Positions 16,297 through 25,090 of a DNA stretch of 64,000 bases are shown here, piece by piece. This DNA comes from an uncultured Mollicutes bacterium. GTDB taxonomy: Bacteria; Bacillota_I; Bacilli_A; RFN20; CAG-826. The position numbers were made by a program, and so were the translations under genes. The stretch spans positions 186,001 through 250,000 of the forward strand of contig UQCQ01000001.1 in assembly GCA_900539595.1 (NCBI GenBank). Reading direction: 5' to 3'. Position 1 is the first letter of the stretch. Every line of letters begins with the position of its first letter. The notes under the pieces were generated by a model that saw only the letters and a list, made by a program, of their open reading frames with translations, made no database searches and was not told the DNA's origin.

Positions 16297-18139
16297 GGAA
16301 TTATTCCCCAACTGCGTGACCGAAACCTATGACCAGGACGGCAACCTCGTCAGAAGCATCGACTTCGACATCCTCCGCCAGGACCTCTCCGACCATGTCG
16401 TGGAAGGCCCGAAGGAGAGATACCAGTTCAACTGGCCTGGAAAGAGAGATGCCATCCTTTTAGCAAACGCACCGACCACGAACACATTGAGACCTTTGCC
16501 AGAGAAGTCCGTCAATTTCGAGAATACGAAGAACGTCTATATCGAAGGAGATAACCTCGAGGCTCTGAAAATCCTCAGAGAGACCTACATGGGCAAGATC
16601 AAGATGATCTACATCGACCCACCGTACAATACAGGTAATGATTTCGTCTATAAAGATGACTTCAAACAGTCTACTGAAGAATATTTGAAATCATCCGGCG
16701 ACATCGACGAGGAAGGCAACCGCATGGAAGTCAACGGAGAATCCAACGGAAGATTCCATTCAGACTGGCTCAATATGATGTATCCAAGACTCGTTCTCGC
16801 AAGAGACTTGCTCACGGATGATGGATTGATCTTCATGAGCATCGATGACAATGAGCAGGACAATTTAGTTCGTCTAGGAAAAGAAATATTTGGCGAATCG
16901 AATTTTGTGGCGACTTTTCCTTGGAGAAAACGCACTGCGAAATCTGATGTGCCTTTTGGTGTTTCGCAGGATTTTGAATGGGTTCTCTGCTTTGCTAAAT
17001 CGAGTCAAACAAGAGTTAGTATTGAAGGAAAAGAAAGAAAATACTTTGAAACGGATGATTTTCCAGGGCGTCCCTGGCGAATTCATGATTTGACTAAGCA
17101 AACCACAGCGTCTGAACGACCTAACAGTTACTTCACTATTGTGGATAAAAAAAGAAATATATCTTACCCTGCAAACCCAAATAGAACATGGTGTGTCTCT
17201 AAAGACACTTTTTCCCAATATGATGCTGAAAATCGAATCGTCTATCCTGGAGACTATCCTTTTTTGAAAATATCGCAGCCTGTTCTAAGATATTGGAAAG
17301 AAGACGATCAGAAAAAAGATGGCGAATTATTCGGACGTGTTGCATTAAGCACATTATTTCCACAAAGTGTAGGAATGTCCCAAGATGGAAGTAAAGATGT
17401 TTTTAAATTATTCAATTCCAAAATATTCAGCTTTCCAAAGCCGGTCTCATTGATAAAGTATTTAATATCTGCTGCTACGCAAGAAGACGATTTAATCGCA
17501 GATTTCTTTTCCGGATCCGCCACCACCGCAGAAGCCGTTTTCAAGCAAAACCTTGAAGATAATGGAAACAGAAAATTTCTTTTGATACAGATGCCGGAAC
17601 ACACCGGTGATACTGAAGCCTTTAAAAATGGTTTTTCAGATATTTGCAGCCTTGCTGAGGAAAGAATACGTCGTGCAGGAAAAGTTATCAAAGAGGAAAA
17701 TCTTCTTACTATAGAGGGATTTGATTTTGGATTTCGTGTATTTAAGACCGATTCTTCCAATATGAAGGATGTTTTGAGTACTCCAAAAGAAACTCAGCTG
17801 AGTCTTCTTGAAAATGCTGAGTCTGCTATTAAACCTGACCGAAGTCCTCTTGATCTTGTCACTCAAGTTATGCTTCAGCTGGGCATGACTCTCGATGCTG
17901 ATATAAAAATTGGAAAGTTTGCGGGCGGAGGGCAATTCTATGCCGTTAACGGCAATGATCTCGTCTGCTGCTTTGATAAGAACATTTCCGAATCTAACAT
18001 TGAGGAACTGGCTCGGATACAGCCTTTAAACGTTGCATTCAAAGATGATTCCTTTGCTTCTGATCAGGATGAAGTCAACTGTGAGCAGATATTTAAGACT
18101 CTTTCTCCGATTACCGGTAAAAATATCTTTGTTCTTTGA
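16238..18139 (+). CDS. mod: Type III restriction-modification methyltransferase (Mod)
   Basis: A protein of 633 residues. Motif IV IYIDPPYNTGNDF (DPPY at 127-130) lies before motif I ADFFSGSATTAEAVF (about 420-433), which is the order of beta-class N6-adenine methyltransferases such as type III Mod. The target-recognition region lies between and after these blocks. The ATG follows AAAGGAGA and lies 59 bp inside the DUF4391 gene. From about 16,860 the codon use becomes distinctly AT-rich while the first 200 codons match the upstream genes, which suggests replacement of the specificity region by recombination. Mod both protects host DNA and directs Res. Confidence 0.92.
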   Translation: MQKLSAQSKDLSQENIKKVEELFPNCVTETYDQDGNLVRSIDFDILRQDLSDHVVEGPKERYQFNWPGKRDAILLANAPTTNTLRPLPEKSVNFENTKNVYIEGDNLEALKILRETYMGKIKMIYIDPPYNTGNDFVYKDDFKQSTEEYLKSSGDIDEEGNRMEVNGESNGRFHSDWLNMMYPRLVLARDLLTDDGLIFMSIDDNEQDNLVRLGKEIFGESNFVATFPWRKRTAKSDVPFGVSQDFEWVLCFAKSSQTRVSIEGKERKYFETDDFPGRPWRIHDLTKQTTASERPNSYFTIVDKKRNISYPANPNRTWCVSKDTFSQYDAENRIVYPGDYPFLKISQPVLRYWKEDDQKKDGELFGRVALSTLFPQSVGMSQDGSKDVFKLFNSKIFSFPKPVSLIKYLISAATQEDDLIADFFSGSATTAEAVFKQNLEDNGNRKFLLIQMPEHTGDTEAFKNGFSDICSLAEERIRRAGKVIKEENLLTIEGFDFGFRVFKTDSSNMKDVLSTPKETQLSLLENAESAIKPDRSPLDLVTQVMLQLGMTLDADIKIGKFAGGGQFYAVNGNDLVCCFDKNISESNIEELARIQPLNVAFKDDSFASDQDEVNCEQIFKTLSPITGKNIFVL

Positions 18140-18150
18140 GGAATTTAATT

Positions 18151-21100
18151 ATGAAATTCATATTTAAAGAACAGGATTACCAGATATCGGCTGTGAAAGC
18201 TGTCACGGATGTTTTTGCTGGACAACGTTATCAGTCGCTTTCTCAATACACACGTGACTTGGGAAAACTTTCACCGAAAGAAGCTGGCAAGAATCAGCAA
18301 TTAAGACTTGACTTAGGGCTTAATAACAAAAGCGACCTTTTGGTGGCCAAAGGCAACGATAATGATGATTTAGCCATAGGTTTTGCTAATGCGCCAATTC
18401 AGATTGATGATCAACAGGCCTTGAAAAATATTCAAACCATTCAGATGAAATCCAATTTATCGGTGGATGAGCATCTTTCCAAAGTTCTTAGCCCTTTGGA
18501 CTTAGATGTGGAGATGGAGACCGGAACGGGTAAAACCTATGTCTATATCCGCACAATGTTTGAGTTGAATAAACTTTACGGCTTTTCTAAATTCATCGTC
18601 ATGGTTCCATCCATTGCTATTCGTGAAGGTGTCAAGAAGTCATTCGAACAGACTCAGGAACACTTCATGTCCATCTACGGGAAGAAAGCCCGTTTCTTTA
18701 TTTATAGCAGTGCAAACCTGGCTGAAATCGATAACTTCGCCAAAGATAGTTCCATCGAAGTGATGATCATCAACATCCAGGCTTTCAATACGCACGGCAA
18801 GGACGGACGAAAGATTTATGAGGAACTCGATGAATTCCAGTCCAGAAGACCGATCGACGTCATCAAGAAGACTAGACCGATTCTGATTCTTGATGAGCCA
18901 CAGAAGATGAGTGGAGACGCTACCAAATCTTCCATAGGTGAATTCAATCCACTTTTCACCATTAACTACTCGGCTACGCACAAAGAAAAACACAATCTTG
19001 TATATGTTCTTGATGCCTTGGACGCCTATAACGCGAAGCTTGTTAAGAAAATCCAGGTAAAAGCAGTCAAGGTCGATAATGTCAAAGGAACCCAGGCTTT
19101 CTTATATTTGGAGGATATCATCCTTCGAGGTGATAAAGATCCTCAGGCGAAAATCAGCTTCTTCCGCAACACCAAGCAAGGAATCAAATCCTATACACAG
19201 CTGCTTAGTCGCCAAGACAACATCTATGAACTATCCGGTTTTGATGCCACAAGCCAATTATCGGTCTATAAGAACAACTATATCGTCGATGAAATCGATT
19301 ATGTATCAAATACCGTCAGATTGCTGAACGGCATTGTTTTGCATGCCGGAGAAGTGATTGGGGATAACTCGGAAGATTTGATAAGAAGAATACAAATCCG
19401 TGAGACTATCGCTTCCCATTTGGAAAAGGAGCAGGATAATTTCCATAAAGGAATAAAGACCCTTTCTCTTTTCTTCATCGACGAAGTCAAAAAATATAGA
19501 GACTATTCTCAGCCCGATGAAAAAGGCGAATATGCCAAGATTTTCGAGGAAGAATACAACTGGGCGGTTACTGAATTTTGCAATAACCTCATCAACACAG
19601 ATGAGGAATATAAGAAGTATCTTCAGCTATTTACTCCTGATCAGGTCCATAACGGCTATTTTTCCATCGATAAGAAAGGACATGCAATCGATTCCAAAGC
19701 GGATCGCAAGACAGGTTTATCCGATGATCAATCCGCCTATGATTTGATTTTGAAGAACAAGGAACGTCTTCTTTCCTTCGATGAGCCCACTCGTTTCATA
19801 TTCTCCCATTCTGCCTTACGGGAGGGATGGGACAACCCGAATGTCTTCCAAATCTGCTTCTTAAGACATACCAAGAGCGAAACTCAGAAACGGCAGGAAG
19901 TGGGTCGTGGTCTTCGTATCGCCGTAGATAAGAACGGAAACCGTCAAGACGCCACTGTTTTAAGTGATTTCTTCGGCGTGAATAAGCTTACTGTCATTGC
20001 TAATGAGGATTACGAGTCATTCGTAAAAGGATTGCAGTCTGAAATCAAGGAAGTCCTCTATAAGCATCCGACCAAGGCGGACAAGGACTTCTTCTTTGGC
20101 AAGCCGATCACGAACGCAGAAACCAATGCTGAAACCAACATTACGGATGCTCAGGCTAGAAGCATTTACCAGTATTTGGTGAAAAACGATTATGTGGATG
20201 CTTCTGACAATCTTACAGAGAAATTCCGTGACGATGTGGATAAGTCCATATTAGTTGACATGCCGGAAGATTTGAAACCTTATCAGGCATCCATCATCGA
20301 ACTTGCAAACAGCATCCGCAAAGGCGGAAATATTGAAATCGAAAACGGCAAGAAACCTAAGGTTCTCGAAAACAAAGTCAATCAGAATTTCGATAGAAAG
20401 GAATTCAAAGAGCTTTGGAACGCCATCAACCATAAGTACTCCTATCGCGTTTCCTTCAGCTCTGACGAATTAGTTAAGAATTGCATCGAAAGAATCAAGA
20501 AAGAATTGGAAGTTTCTAAAATAACCTATTCGGTCGATGTCGGTGAGCAGAAAGAAACTATTGATCAGAAAGATATTGATAATTCCTTCCAAAGAGGTGC
20601 CGATAGTGGAAAGAAAGAAAAACTCCATGTTGCTGCTCCTTCTTCTGCAAAATACGATCTTGTTCACGAAATAGCTCAGCGCACGCATCTTACTCGAAGA
20701 ACGATTGTCCGTATTCTCGTCGGGACAAAAGAAAAGCTTCAGATGTTCCGTAATAACCCGGAAGAATACATCACAAAGATTAGTAATCTGATTGATGATG
20801 AAAAGGCCTCTGTGATTGTTCGTGGCATCCGCTATGACAAATTGACTGACAAATTTGACGATACCATTTTCAACGAAAAGCACGCCGATTTTGATAGTCA
20901 GAAGGCTTTCAAATCCAAAAAGGCAATCCAGGATTATGTCTTTGTCGACGGTACCGCCAAAAACGGCGAATCCAATGAGATGAAGTTTGTCAAAAATCTT
21001 GAACAGCAAGAAAACGTCAAGGTATACGCAAAAATGCCTAAAGGTTTTTATATTCCTACTCCGATGGGAAGATATTCTCCTGACTGGGCCATCGTCTATG

Positions 21101-21318
21101 AATCCAATGGCGAAAAAGGCATTTATTTCATTGCTGAAACGAAAGGAAACTTGAGTTCCTTATCTTTGCGAAAGGTTGAGGAATCCAAGATTGAATGCGC
21201 GAAGAGCCTTTATAACCAGCCCAAATCCAAGGTCAATTATGGCTTAGTACATACCTATGATGATCTTGTCACGAAGGTGATGGACATTTTGGAAAAACAC
21301 AACGGAGAGCAATCATGA
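18151..21318 (+). CDS. res: Type III restriction enzyme, helicase-nuclease subunit (Res)
   Basis: About 1055 residues. An ATG at 18151 with GAGGA 8 nt upstream is preferred over a TTG at 18136 that overlaps mod. Superfamily 2 motifs are present: Walker A METGTGKT (about residue 121), the Res-type DEPQ box (about 250), motif V-like SHSALREGWDNPN, and motif VI QKRQEVGRGLRIA. The C-terminus has a PD-ExK-type nuclease signature (SPDWAIVYE...FIAETKG, about 970-995). With Mod it would cut near unmethylated inversely oriented sites after ATP-driven communication. All motifs appear intact. Confidence 0.92.
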   Translation: MKFIFKEQDYQISAVKAVTDVFAGQRYQSLSQYTRDLGKLSPKEAGKNQQLRLDLGLNNKSDLLVAKGNDNDDLAIGFANAPIQIDDQQALKNIQTIQMKSNLSVDEHLSKVLSPLDLDVEMETGTGKTYVYIRTMFELNKLYGFSKFIVMVPSIAIREGVKKSFEQTQEHFMSIYGKKARFFIYSSANLAEIDNFAKDSSIEVMIINIQAFNTHGKDGRKIYEELDEFQSRRPIDVIKKTRPILILDEPQKMSGDATKSSIGEFNPLFTINYSATHKEKHNLVYVLDALDAYNAKLVKKIQVKAVKVDNVKGTQAFLYLEDIILRGDKDPQAKISFFRNTKQGIKSYTQLLSRQDNIYELSGFDATSQLSVYKNNYIVDEIDYVSNTVRLLNGIVLHAGEVIGDNSEDLIRRIQIRETIASHLEKEQDNFHKGIKTLSLFFIDEVKKYRDYSQPDEKGEYAKIFEEEYNWAVTEFCNNLINTDEEYKKYLQLFTPDQVHNGYFSIDKKGHAIDSKADRKTGLSDDQSAYDLILKNKERLLSFDEPTRFIFSHSALREGWDNPNVFQICFLRHTKSETQKRQEVGRGLRIAVDKNGNRQDATVLSDFFGVNKLTVIANEDYESFVKGLQSEIKEVLYKHPTKADKDFFFGKPITNAETNAETNITDAQARSIYQYLVKNDYVDASDNLTEKFRDDVDKSILVDMPEDLKPYQASIIELANSIRKGGNIEIENGKKPKVLENKVNQNFDRKEFKELWNAINHKYSYRVSFSSDELVKNCIERIKKELEVSKITYSVDVGEQKETIDQKDIDNSFQRGADSGKKEKLHVAAPSSAKYDLVHEIAQRTHLTRRTIVRILVGTKEKLQMFRNNPEEYITKISNLIDDEKASVIVRGIRYDKLTDKFDDTIFNEKHADFDSQKAFKSKKAIQDYVFVDGTAKNGESNEMKFVKNLEQQENVKVYAKMPKGFYIPTPMGRYSPDWAIVYESNGEKGIYFIAETKGNLSSLSLRKVEESKIECAKSLYNQPKSKVNYGLVHTYDDLVTKVMDILEKHNGEQS

Positions 21319-21509
21319 ACTATGCCGAGAAACTAAAAAAAATCCGTGAAACTTTACTATTATCTCAGGATGAATTGGCCAAAGAACTTAGTGTTACTTT
21401 TGCAACCGTGAATCGTTGGGAAAACGGACATCATGAGCCATCGCTAAAAGGAAAGAAGGCCATCAGAGATTACTGCAAGAAAATGCACATTAAATTGGAA
21501 AAGGATTAA
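21315..21509 (+). CDS. Small XRE-family transcription regulator
   Basis: Sixty-four residues forming little more than one Cro/C1-type helix-turn-helix (LLLSQDELAKELSVTFATVNRWENG). The ATG overlaps the res stop (ATGA), making it the last gene of the operon. Single-domain XRE proteins in this position often act like restriction-modification controller proteins, which time Res expression. That role is inferred from position. Its last 20 bp overlap the convergent DUF3644 gene, so the two 3' ends produce complementary RNA. Confidence 0.85.
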   Translation: MNYAEKLKKIRETLLLSQDELAKELSVTFATVNRWENGHHEPSLKGKKAIRDYCKKMHIKLEKD

Positions 21510-22449
21510 GATTGCTGATTTTATCGTTCTTCAAAAAATCTAAAACAAAATCTCTCCAATTTTGGTACCAATACCATTGTTTACCGACAAAGACACCATA
21601 GTGCTTTTCTGGATTTCTTGCATCATATTTTTTCCATAGCTTTGTGTGTTGATCTAGATTGAAAGTCGGAAAACCATTCTCTTTAACGAAATTGACTATG
21701 GCACTAGGCAAAAACTTTGGCCTTTCTGTTTCTTTTATCAATAAATTTATTGCGTTGCTTTCCTCACTTCCTGACTTGACAAACCTTATTGCCTGGTCGG
21801 CTTGGTTTGGCTTGTTAACGTTTACAGGTACGAAACATACTCTATAAGAATATTTAGAATTTTCTAATATTTCGCTTGAGAGTGATTTTTCATAGGAAGA
21901 GATAATACTTGTGATGTTGTCAGCTGTCTTTTTGTTGATTAAGCCATTTTTTTGTTCTGGATTCAATGATGAAAATTGTATTGCCATACACATAGTTTTA
22001 TCTAATCCGAATTTGACGCCGAACAATTGCTTGATATAGTAATTGAAGTTGATGCTGCAAGCTTGGATTTTGGCACTTATTAATGAATCGTTTGTTTCGT
22101 AATAGCTATGCTCGATTTTGTTTCTAATTTGGATAAGAAGTTCTAAATTTTTCGCAGTAGGTTCATCTATTGGCGATTTGGTTTCTTTGATGCTTCGCGA
22201 TAAATCCCACTCTCTTTTCCGACCATCTATATATTCGTATTTGTATTTCCCATTGTCTTGAGACTTTCTATAGTAATAGCAAATATGATTTTTGTAGTAA
22301 TACGCATGGAATAAATAAGTCCAGGCAATTTCTGAATTTACAATAAATAGTTCGCTTTTAAATGTGATTGTTGGATTGTTGTAGATTGCAACTGCTGACA
22401 TCATTGCTTGTCTAGCTTTTTCGACCAATGTTTTCCATTTGGCTTTCAT
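21490..22449 (-). CDS. DUF3644 protein with HEPN-like motif
   Basis: A protein of 319 residues. The N-terminal region (KARQAMMSAVAIYNNP...FIVNSEIAWTYLFHAYY) is typical of DUF3644. At residues 109-114 the sequence RNKIEH fits the Rx4H motif of HEPN ribonucleases, followed by a tyrosine pair. The C-terminal 100 residues include a Trp/Tyr-rich segment (KQWYWYQNWRDFVLDFL). DUF3644 proteins occur as single genes in defence islands. An RNase role in abortive infection is inferred from the motif. The gene is strongly AT-rich compared with the neighbouring res gene, and its 3' end overlaps that of the XRE gene. Confidence 0.75.
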   Translation of the reverse strand: MKAKWKTLVEKARQAMMSAVAIYNNPTITFKSELFIVNSEIAWTYLFHAYYYKNHICYYYRKSQDNGKYKYEYIDGRKREWDLSRSIKETKSPIDEPTAKNLELLIQIRNKIEHSYYETNDSLISAKIQACSINFNYYIKQLFGVKFGLDKTMCMAIQFSSLNPEQKNGLINKKTADNITSIISSYEKSLSSEILENSKYSYRVCFVPVNVNKPNQADQAIRFVKSGSEESNAINLLIKETERPKFLPSAIVNFVKENGFPTFNLDQHTKLWKKYDARNPEKHYGVFVGKQWYWYQNWRDFVLDFLKNDKISNLNPFPI

Positions 22450-22591
22450 TTCTATACTCCTTTATTTAATGATTCGTAAAAAGATTTTTAAAAGAATATT
22501 TTGCGAATATTCACGCCTATCTTTTAACACGATAAATGCGCAAATAATTTGTAAACGTCACGTATATATTAAAACAGACCTCGATGAGAAA

Positions 22592-22780
22592 GGCAGTTCT
22601 GAAAAAGTCGGCTCGATGTTCTCCACATCGTCGAAGGGAGCGGATGCAACATGCCTCATCCTGATGATCGCTCAGACCGTACGTCTGAACGAGCTGTGCC
22701 TGGACGGGTACGTCCGGCATCTTCTCGAGAACCAGAATGAGCTGAGCGACGGAAGGACGATGCAGAAGTATATCCCATGA
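22592..22780 (+). pseudogene. C-terminal remnant of an IS66-family transposase
   Basis: The translation GSMFSTSSKGADATC...AQTVRLNELCLDGYVRHLLE matches the C-terminal pattern of IS66 TnpC transposases (end of the catalytic domain and the following helix). Upstream in-frame sequence is AT-rich and unrelated, so only the last roughly 60 codons survive. The stop at KYIP-TGA-SK stands where IS66 proteins usually have LPWS, consistent with a TGG-to-TGA nonsense change. This is mobile-element debris next to tRNA-Leu. Confidence 0.6.
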
Positions 22781-22878
22781 TCCAAGTCCATTTCGGGCAG
22801 TGTGAAGTTCACAAAAGCGGAAATGGAGCAGGCGAAGGAAGCTGTGGTGAAGAACACGAAGAAGGGACAAAAAATAGT

Positions 22879-22915
22879 GGCCGGTTCCCACGATTGCGGA
22901 AGCCGGCCTTTCTTA
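22879..22915 (+). terminator. Terminator-like hairpin downstream of the IS66 remnant
   Basis: GGCCGGTT pairs with AAGCCGGCC (one bulge) and is followed by TTTCTT on the plus strand. On the minus strand the same stem is followed by CACTATTTTTT, so it could act in both directions. Confidence 0.5.
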
Positions 22916-22944
22916 CGGCTTTTTACAAGGGGAATTGACGCTTA

Positions 22945-22978
22945 TCAAAAAATCTTCGGACCCATTGAATCCGAAGAC
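22945..22978 (-). terminator. Rho-independent terminator of tRNA-Leu
   Basis: A perfect 8-bp stem (TCTTCGGA/TCCGAAGA) with a 9-nt loop is followed by TTTTTT on the minus strand, 14 nt after the tRNA CCA end. Confidence 0.85.
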
Positions 22979-22991
22979 TGTTTTTACTGTG

Positions 22992-23076
22992 TGGTGCGGG
23001 CAACAGGACTTGAACCTGCACGGAGTTACCCATTAGATCCTAAGTCTAACGCGTCTGCCAATTTCGCCATGCCCGC
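22992..23076 (-). tRNA. tRNA-Leu(UAG)
   Basis: An 85-nt cloverleaf with acceptor GCGGGCA/TGCCCGC, a D-arm, an anticodon stem TTAGA/TCTAA around loop CTTAGGA (anticodon UAG), a leucine-type long variable arm, and T-loop TTCAAGT. The 3' CCA is encoded. It forms the right boundary of the defence island: its 3' end points toward the island, the usual geometry for integration targets. Confidence 0.95.
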
Positions 23077-23185
23077 ATAACCCGATAACGATGGGTAGCC
23101 GTCTTTGCGATATCCGAAGAATATCCGTTTCACAAAGCAAGACGATTATACTCGGTTCACAGGGATTTCGTAGTATTTTTTCGTA

Positions 23186-23219
23186 AAAGAAAACCCTCCG
23201 TTTCCTAGAAGCGAAGGGT
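23186..23219 (-). terminator. Rho-independent terminator of the 51-residue gene
   Basis: ACCCTTCG pairs with CGGAGGGT (one mismatch) and is followed by TTTTCTTTT on the minus strand, beginning 20 nt after the stop codon at 23239. Confidence 0.75.
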
Positions 23220-23238
23220 GTCTTTCAAGTCGAATGGG

Positions 23239-23394
23239 TTAGAAATTTCCGTTGTTGATGCCATCCGCGAGGTTGATGCCATAGCCTTCAGCTACAGAAT
23301 CAAGGAATTTGCGAACGGGGCGACGGGAAGACGACTTACGCGAGTGCTGGACATGAGTGCTACCAGCAAGGTGCTTTTTGATGAATTCAACCAT
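23239..23394 (-). CDS. Hypothetical small basic protein (51 aa)
   Basis: An ATG at 23394 is preceded by a strong Shine-Dalgarno (GAAGGAGG) at 7-8 nt and the frame ends at TAA (23239), with a good terminator just behind, so this is a complete small transcription unit. The product begins MVEFIKKHLAGS, has a basic Ser/Arg-rich middle (SRKSSSRRPVRKF) and ends in GINLADGINNGNF. It has no signal peptide or membrane segment. I do not recognise the family. An RNA-binding or ribosome-associated role would suit the composition but is a guess. Confidence 0.65.
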   Translation of the reverse strand: MVEFIKKHLAGSTHVQHSRKSSSRRPVRKFLDSVAEGYGINLADGINNGNF

Positions 23395-23521
23395 TGTTAT
23401 ACCTCCTTCTCATTTTGTGATGTATGACCTTTTGGGCCATTCCCTCGTTTTTGAGGGACACGTACTTTACTTCAATGAAAAGGAAAAACAAGAGAAAAGT
23501 TTTCAGAAAGCGGTTACAAGA

Positions 23522-24805
23522 TTATTCCTTGGCAGGCTTTTGGGCCTTTAATTTGGCTAGATTGTTCGACCGCCCCGCTTTCTTTAATTCCTGATAACGG
23601 GCATTTAACGCGCGAATATAGGAAGAAGGCGAATTTGGTTCTTCGATAAAGAATTCCACATCCTTAAAGGGATCGGGCAAATATTGCAACTTCGGCCACA
23701 CGTCCGGACGATCATAGGGATATTGATCCTCTTCCTTCACATTGACGGGGGTGAGTTTTAGATAATCTTGAACCACGAAGGGTTGGGTAGATGCGAAATC
23801 CATGGCCTTTTTCATGGAATCGTCTCCTACGCGAGAATGGGGGGACAAGCATAGATCTACGACCGCATCGCCAAGAGGAATCGTAGCTTCAGGGAAACCC
23901 ACTTGTTCTGCTGCTTGAATGGCTAGTTGGGTTCGCATCACCGCTTGAGGATTGGCTAAGCCGATATCTTCATAAGCTGCTACAAGCAAACGTCTTTTAA
24001 TCGAATCCAAATCCTTGGCCACGCAAAGTCGAGCCAGATAATAAAGGGCAGCATTCACATCACATCCGCGAATCGATTTTTGGAGGGCGGAAACAGAATC
24101 GTAATGTTCCTCATCATCTTTATCCATTGCGTAATTCGGAACGTTTTCAATGACGGCTACATCGTCTTTTGTAATGACATCTTTTCCCGCGAATTGAACC
24201 GATGCTTCTTCCAGCAGGTTTAGGGAGTAACGCATGTCGCCCCCGCAGAGCTTAGCAATGTAGCGTAAGGCATCTTCATCAAAAGAGCATTTGCCGTTTA
24301 GCCCTTCCGGGATTTGAATGGCTCGTTTTAATCCTTGCACCACTTCATCTTCGCTTAAGGGTTTAACTTCCAATAAGCGGCACCGGCTTCGAATCGCGCG
24401 GTTTAAAGAGATGTAGGGGTTCGCGGTAGTTGCACCAATCAAATAGAAAGTTCCGTTTTCCACAAAGGGCAAAAGGTAATCTTGTTTGGACTTATCCAAG
24501 CGATGAACTTCGTCCATGATAAGAATGGTCGGTTTCCAAATTTTGGCATCTTCTACCGCCTGCTCCATATCCTTCTTAGAGCAGGTAACGGCATTCAGGG
24601 AAACATAGTGAATTTTCATCGAGCGAGCATAAGCTTCGGCGATGGTTGTTTTTCCAGTTCCAGGAGGCCCAAAGAAGATAAAAGAAAACAATGCTTTTTG
24701 ATCGAGGGACTTCCGTAAAAACGATTCCGGCCCAACAAGGGCGGATTGCCCAACAACATCATCTAACGTTTTCGGGCGAATTCTGAATGCTAAAGGTTCA
24801 AACAT
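23522..24805 (-). CDS. rarA: Replication-associated recombination protein RarA (MgsA)
   Basis: A protein of 427 residues. It is a clamp-loader-like AAA+ ATPase that acts at stalled replication forks with SSB. Walker A is GPPGTGKT (46-53) and Walker B IMDEVH (about 97-101); the sensor-1 stretch IGATTANPYISLN and arginine finger AIRSRCRLLEV are present, followed by the RarA C-terminal domain (DVNAALYYLARL...DIGLANPQA). Length and motifs are standard. The ATG is only about 12 nt after an extended -10 box, so the mRNA is probably nearly leaderless. Confidence 0.95.
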   Translation of the reverse strand: MFEPLAFRIRPKTLDDVVGQSALVGPESFLRKSLDQKALFSFIFFGPPGTGKTTIAEAYARSMKIHYVSLNAVTCSKKDMEQAVEDAKIWKPTILIMDEVHRLDKSKQDYLLPFVENGTFYLIGATTANPYISLNRAIRSRCRLLEVKPLSEDEVVQGLKRAIQIPEGLNGKCSFDEDALRYIAKLCGGDMRYSLNLLEEASVQFAGKDVITKDDVAVIENVPNYAMDKDDEEHYDSVSALQKSIRGCDVNAALYYLARLCVAKDLDSIKRRLLVAAYEDIGLANPQAVMRTQLAIQAAEQVGFPEATIPLGDAVVDLCLSPHSRVGDDSMKKAMDFASTQPFVVQDYLKLTPVNVKEEDQYPYDRPDVWPKLQYLPDPFKDVEFFIEEPNSPSSYIRALNARYQELKKAGRSNNLAKLKAQKPAKE

Positions 24806-24816
24806 AAGACAACAAA

Positions 24817-24825
24817 ATTATACCA
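24817..24825 (-). promoter_or_regulatory. rarA: Extended -10 promoter of rarA
   Basis: On the minus strand TGGTATAAT (an extended -10 with a TG dinucleotide one base upstream) ends 11 nt before the rarA ATG. Transcription would begin 4-5 nt before the start codon. No Shine-Dalgarno fits in that space, and no good -35 box is visible. Confidence 0.55.
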
Positions 24826-25090
24826 AATAGGTGCGCTAAAACGAGAAATAGGAGGTAAGGAAAAGAAAACTTGTGCATAAAAGGAATGATTTTTTGCGCA
24901 TGAAAACTAGCGGAAACCCAATGCCTATAGAAAACCAACAATTTACTGTGAATTAGCAAATGTAGGAGCATCAAATTGTGTGTCAAACAAAAGACGAACA
25001 TTCACGGCAACCTTGCATAATTGTCGAAATGGATCCGACAAAATATTTTTAAAAACTTACGAGAGGTGTGATACAGAACAATCAGGTGTT

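Noticed and set aside
20470..21009. 179-codon minus-strand frame inside res
   Set aside because: No start signal, hydrophobic residues arise from the complement of Res codons.
24798..25001. 67-codon minus-strand frame upstream of rarA
   Set aside because: It overlaps the rarA promoter and has no ribosome site, so it is treated as leader or intergenic sequence.
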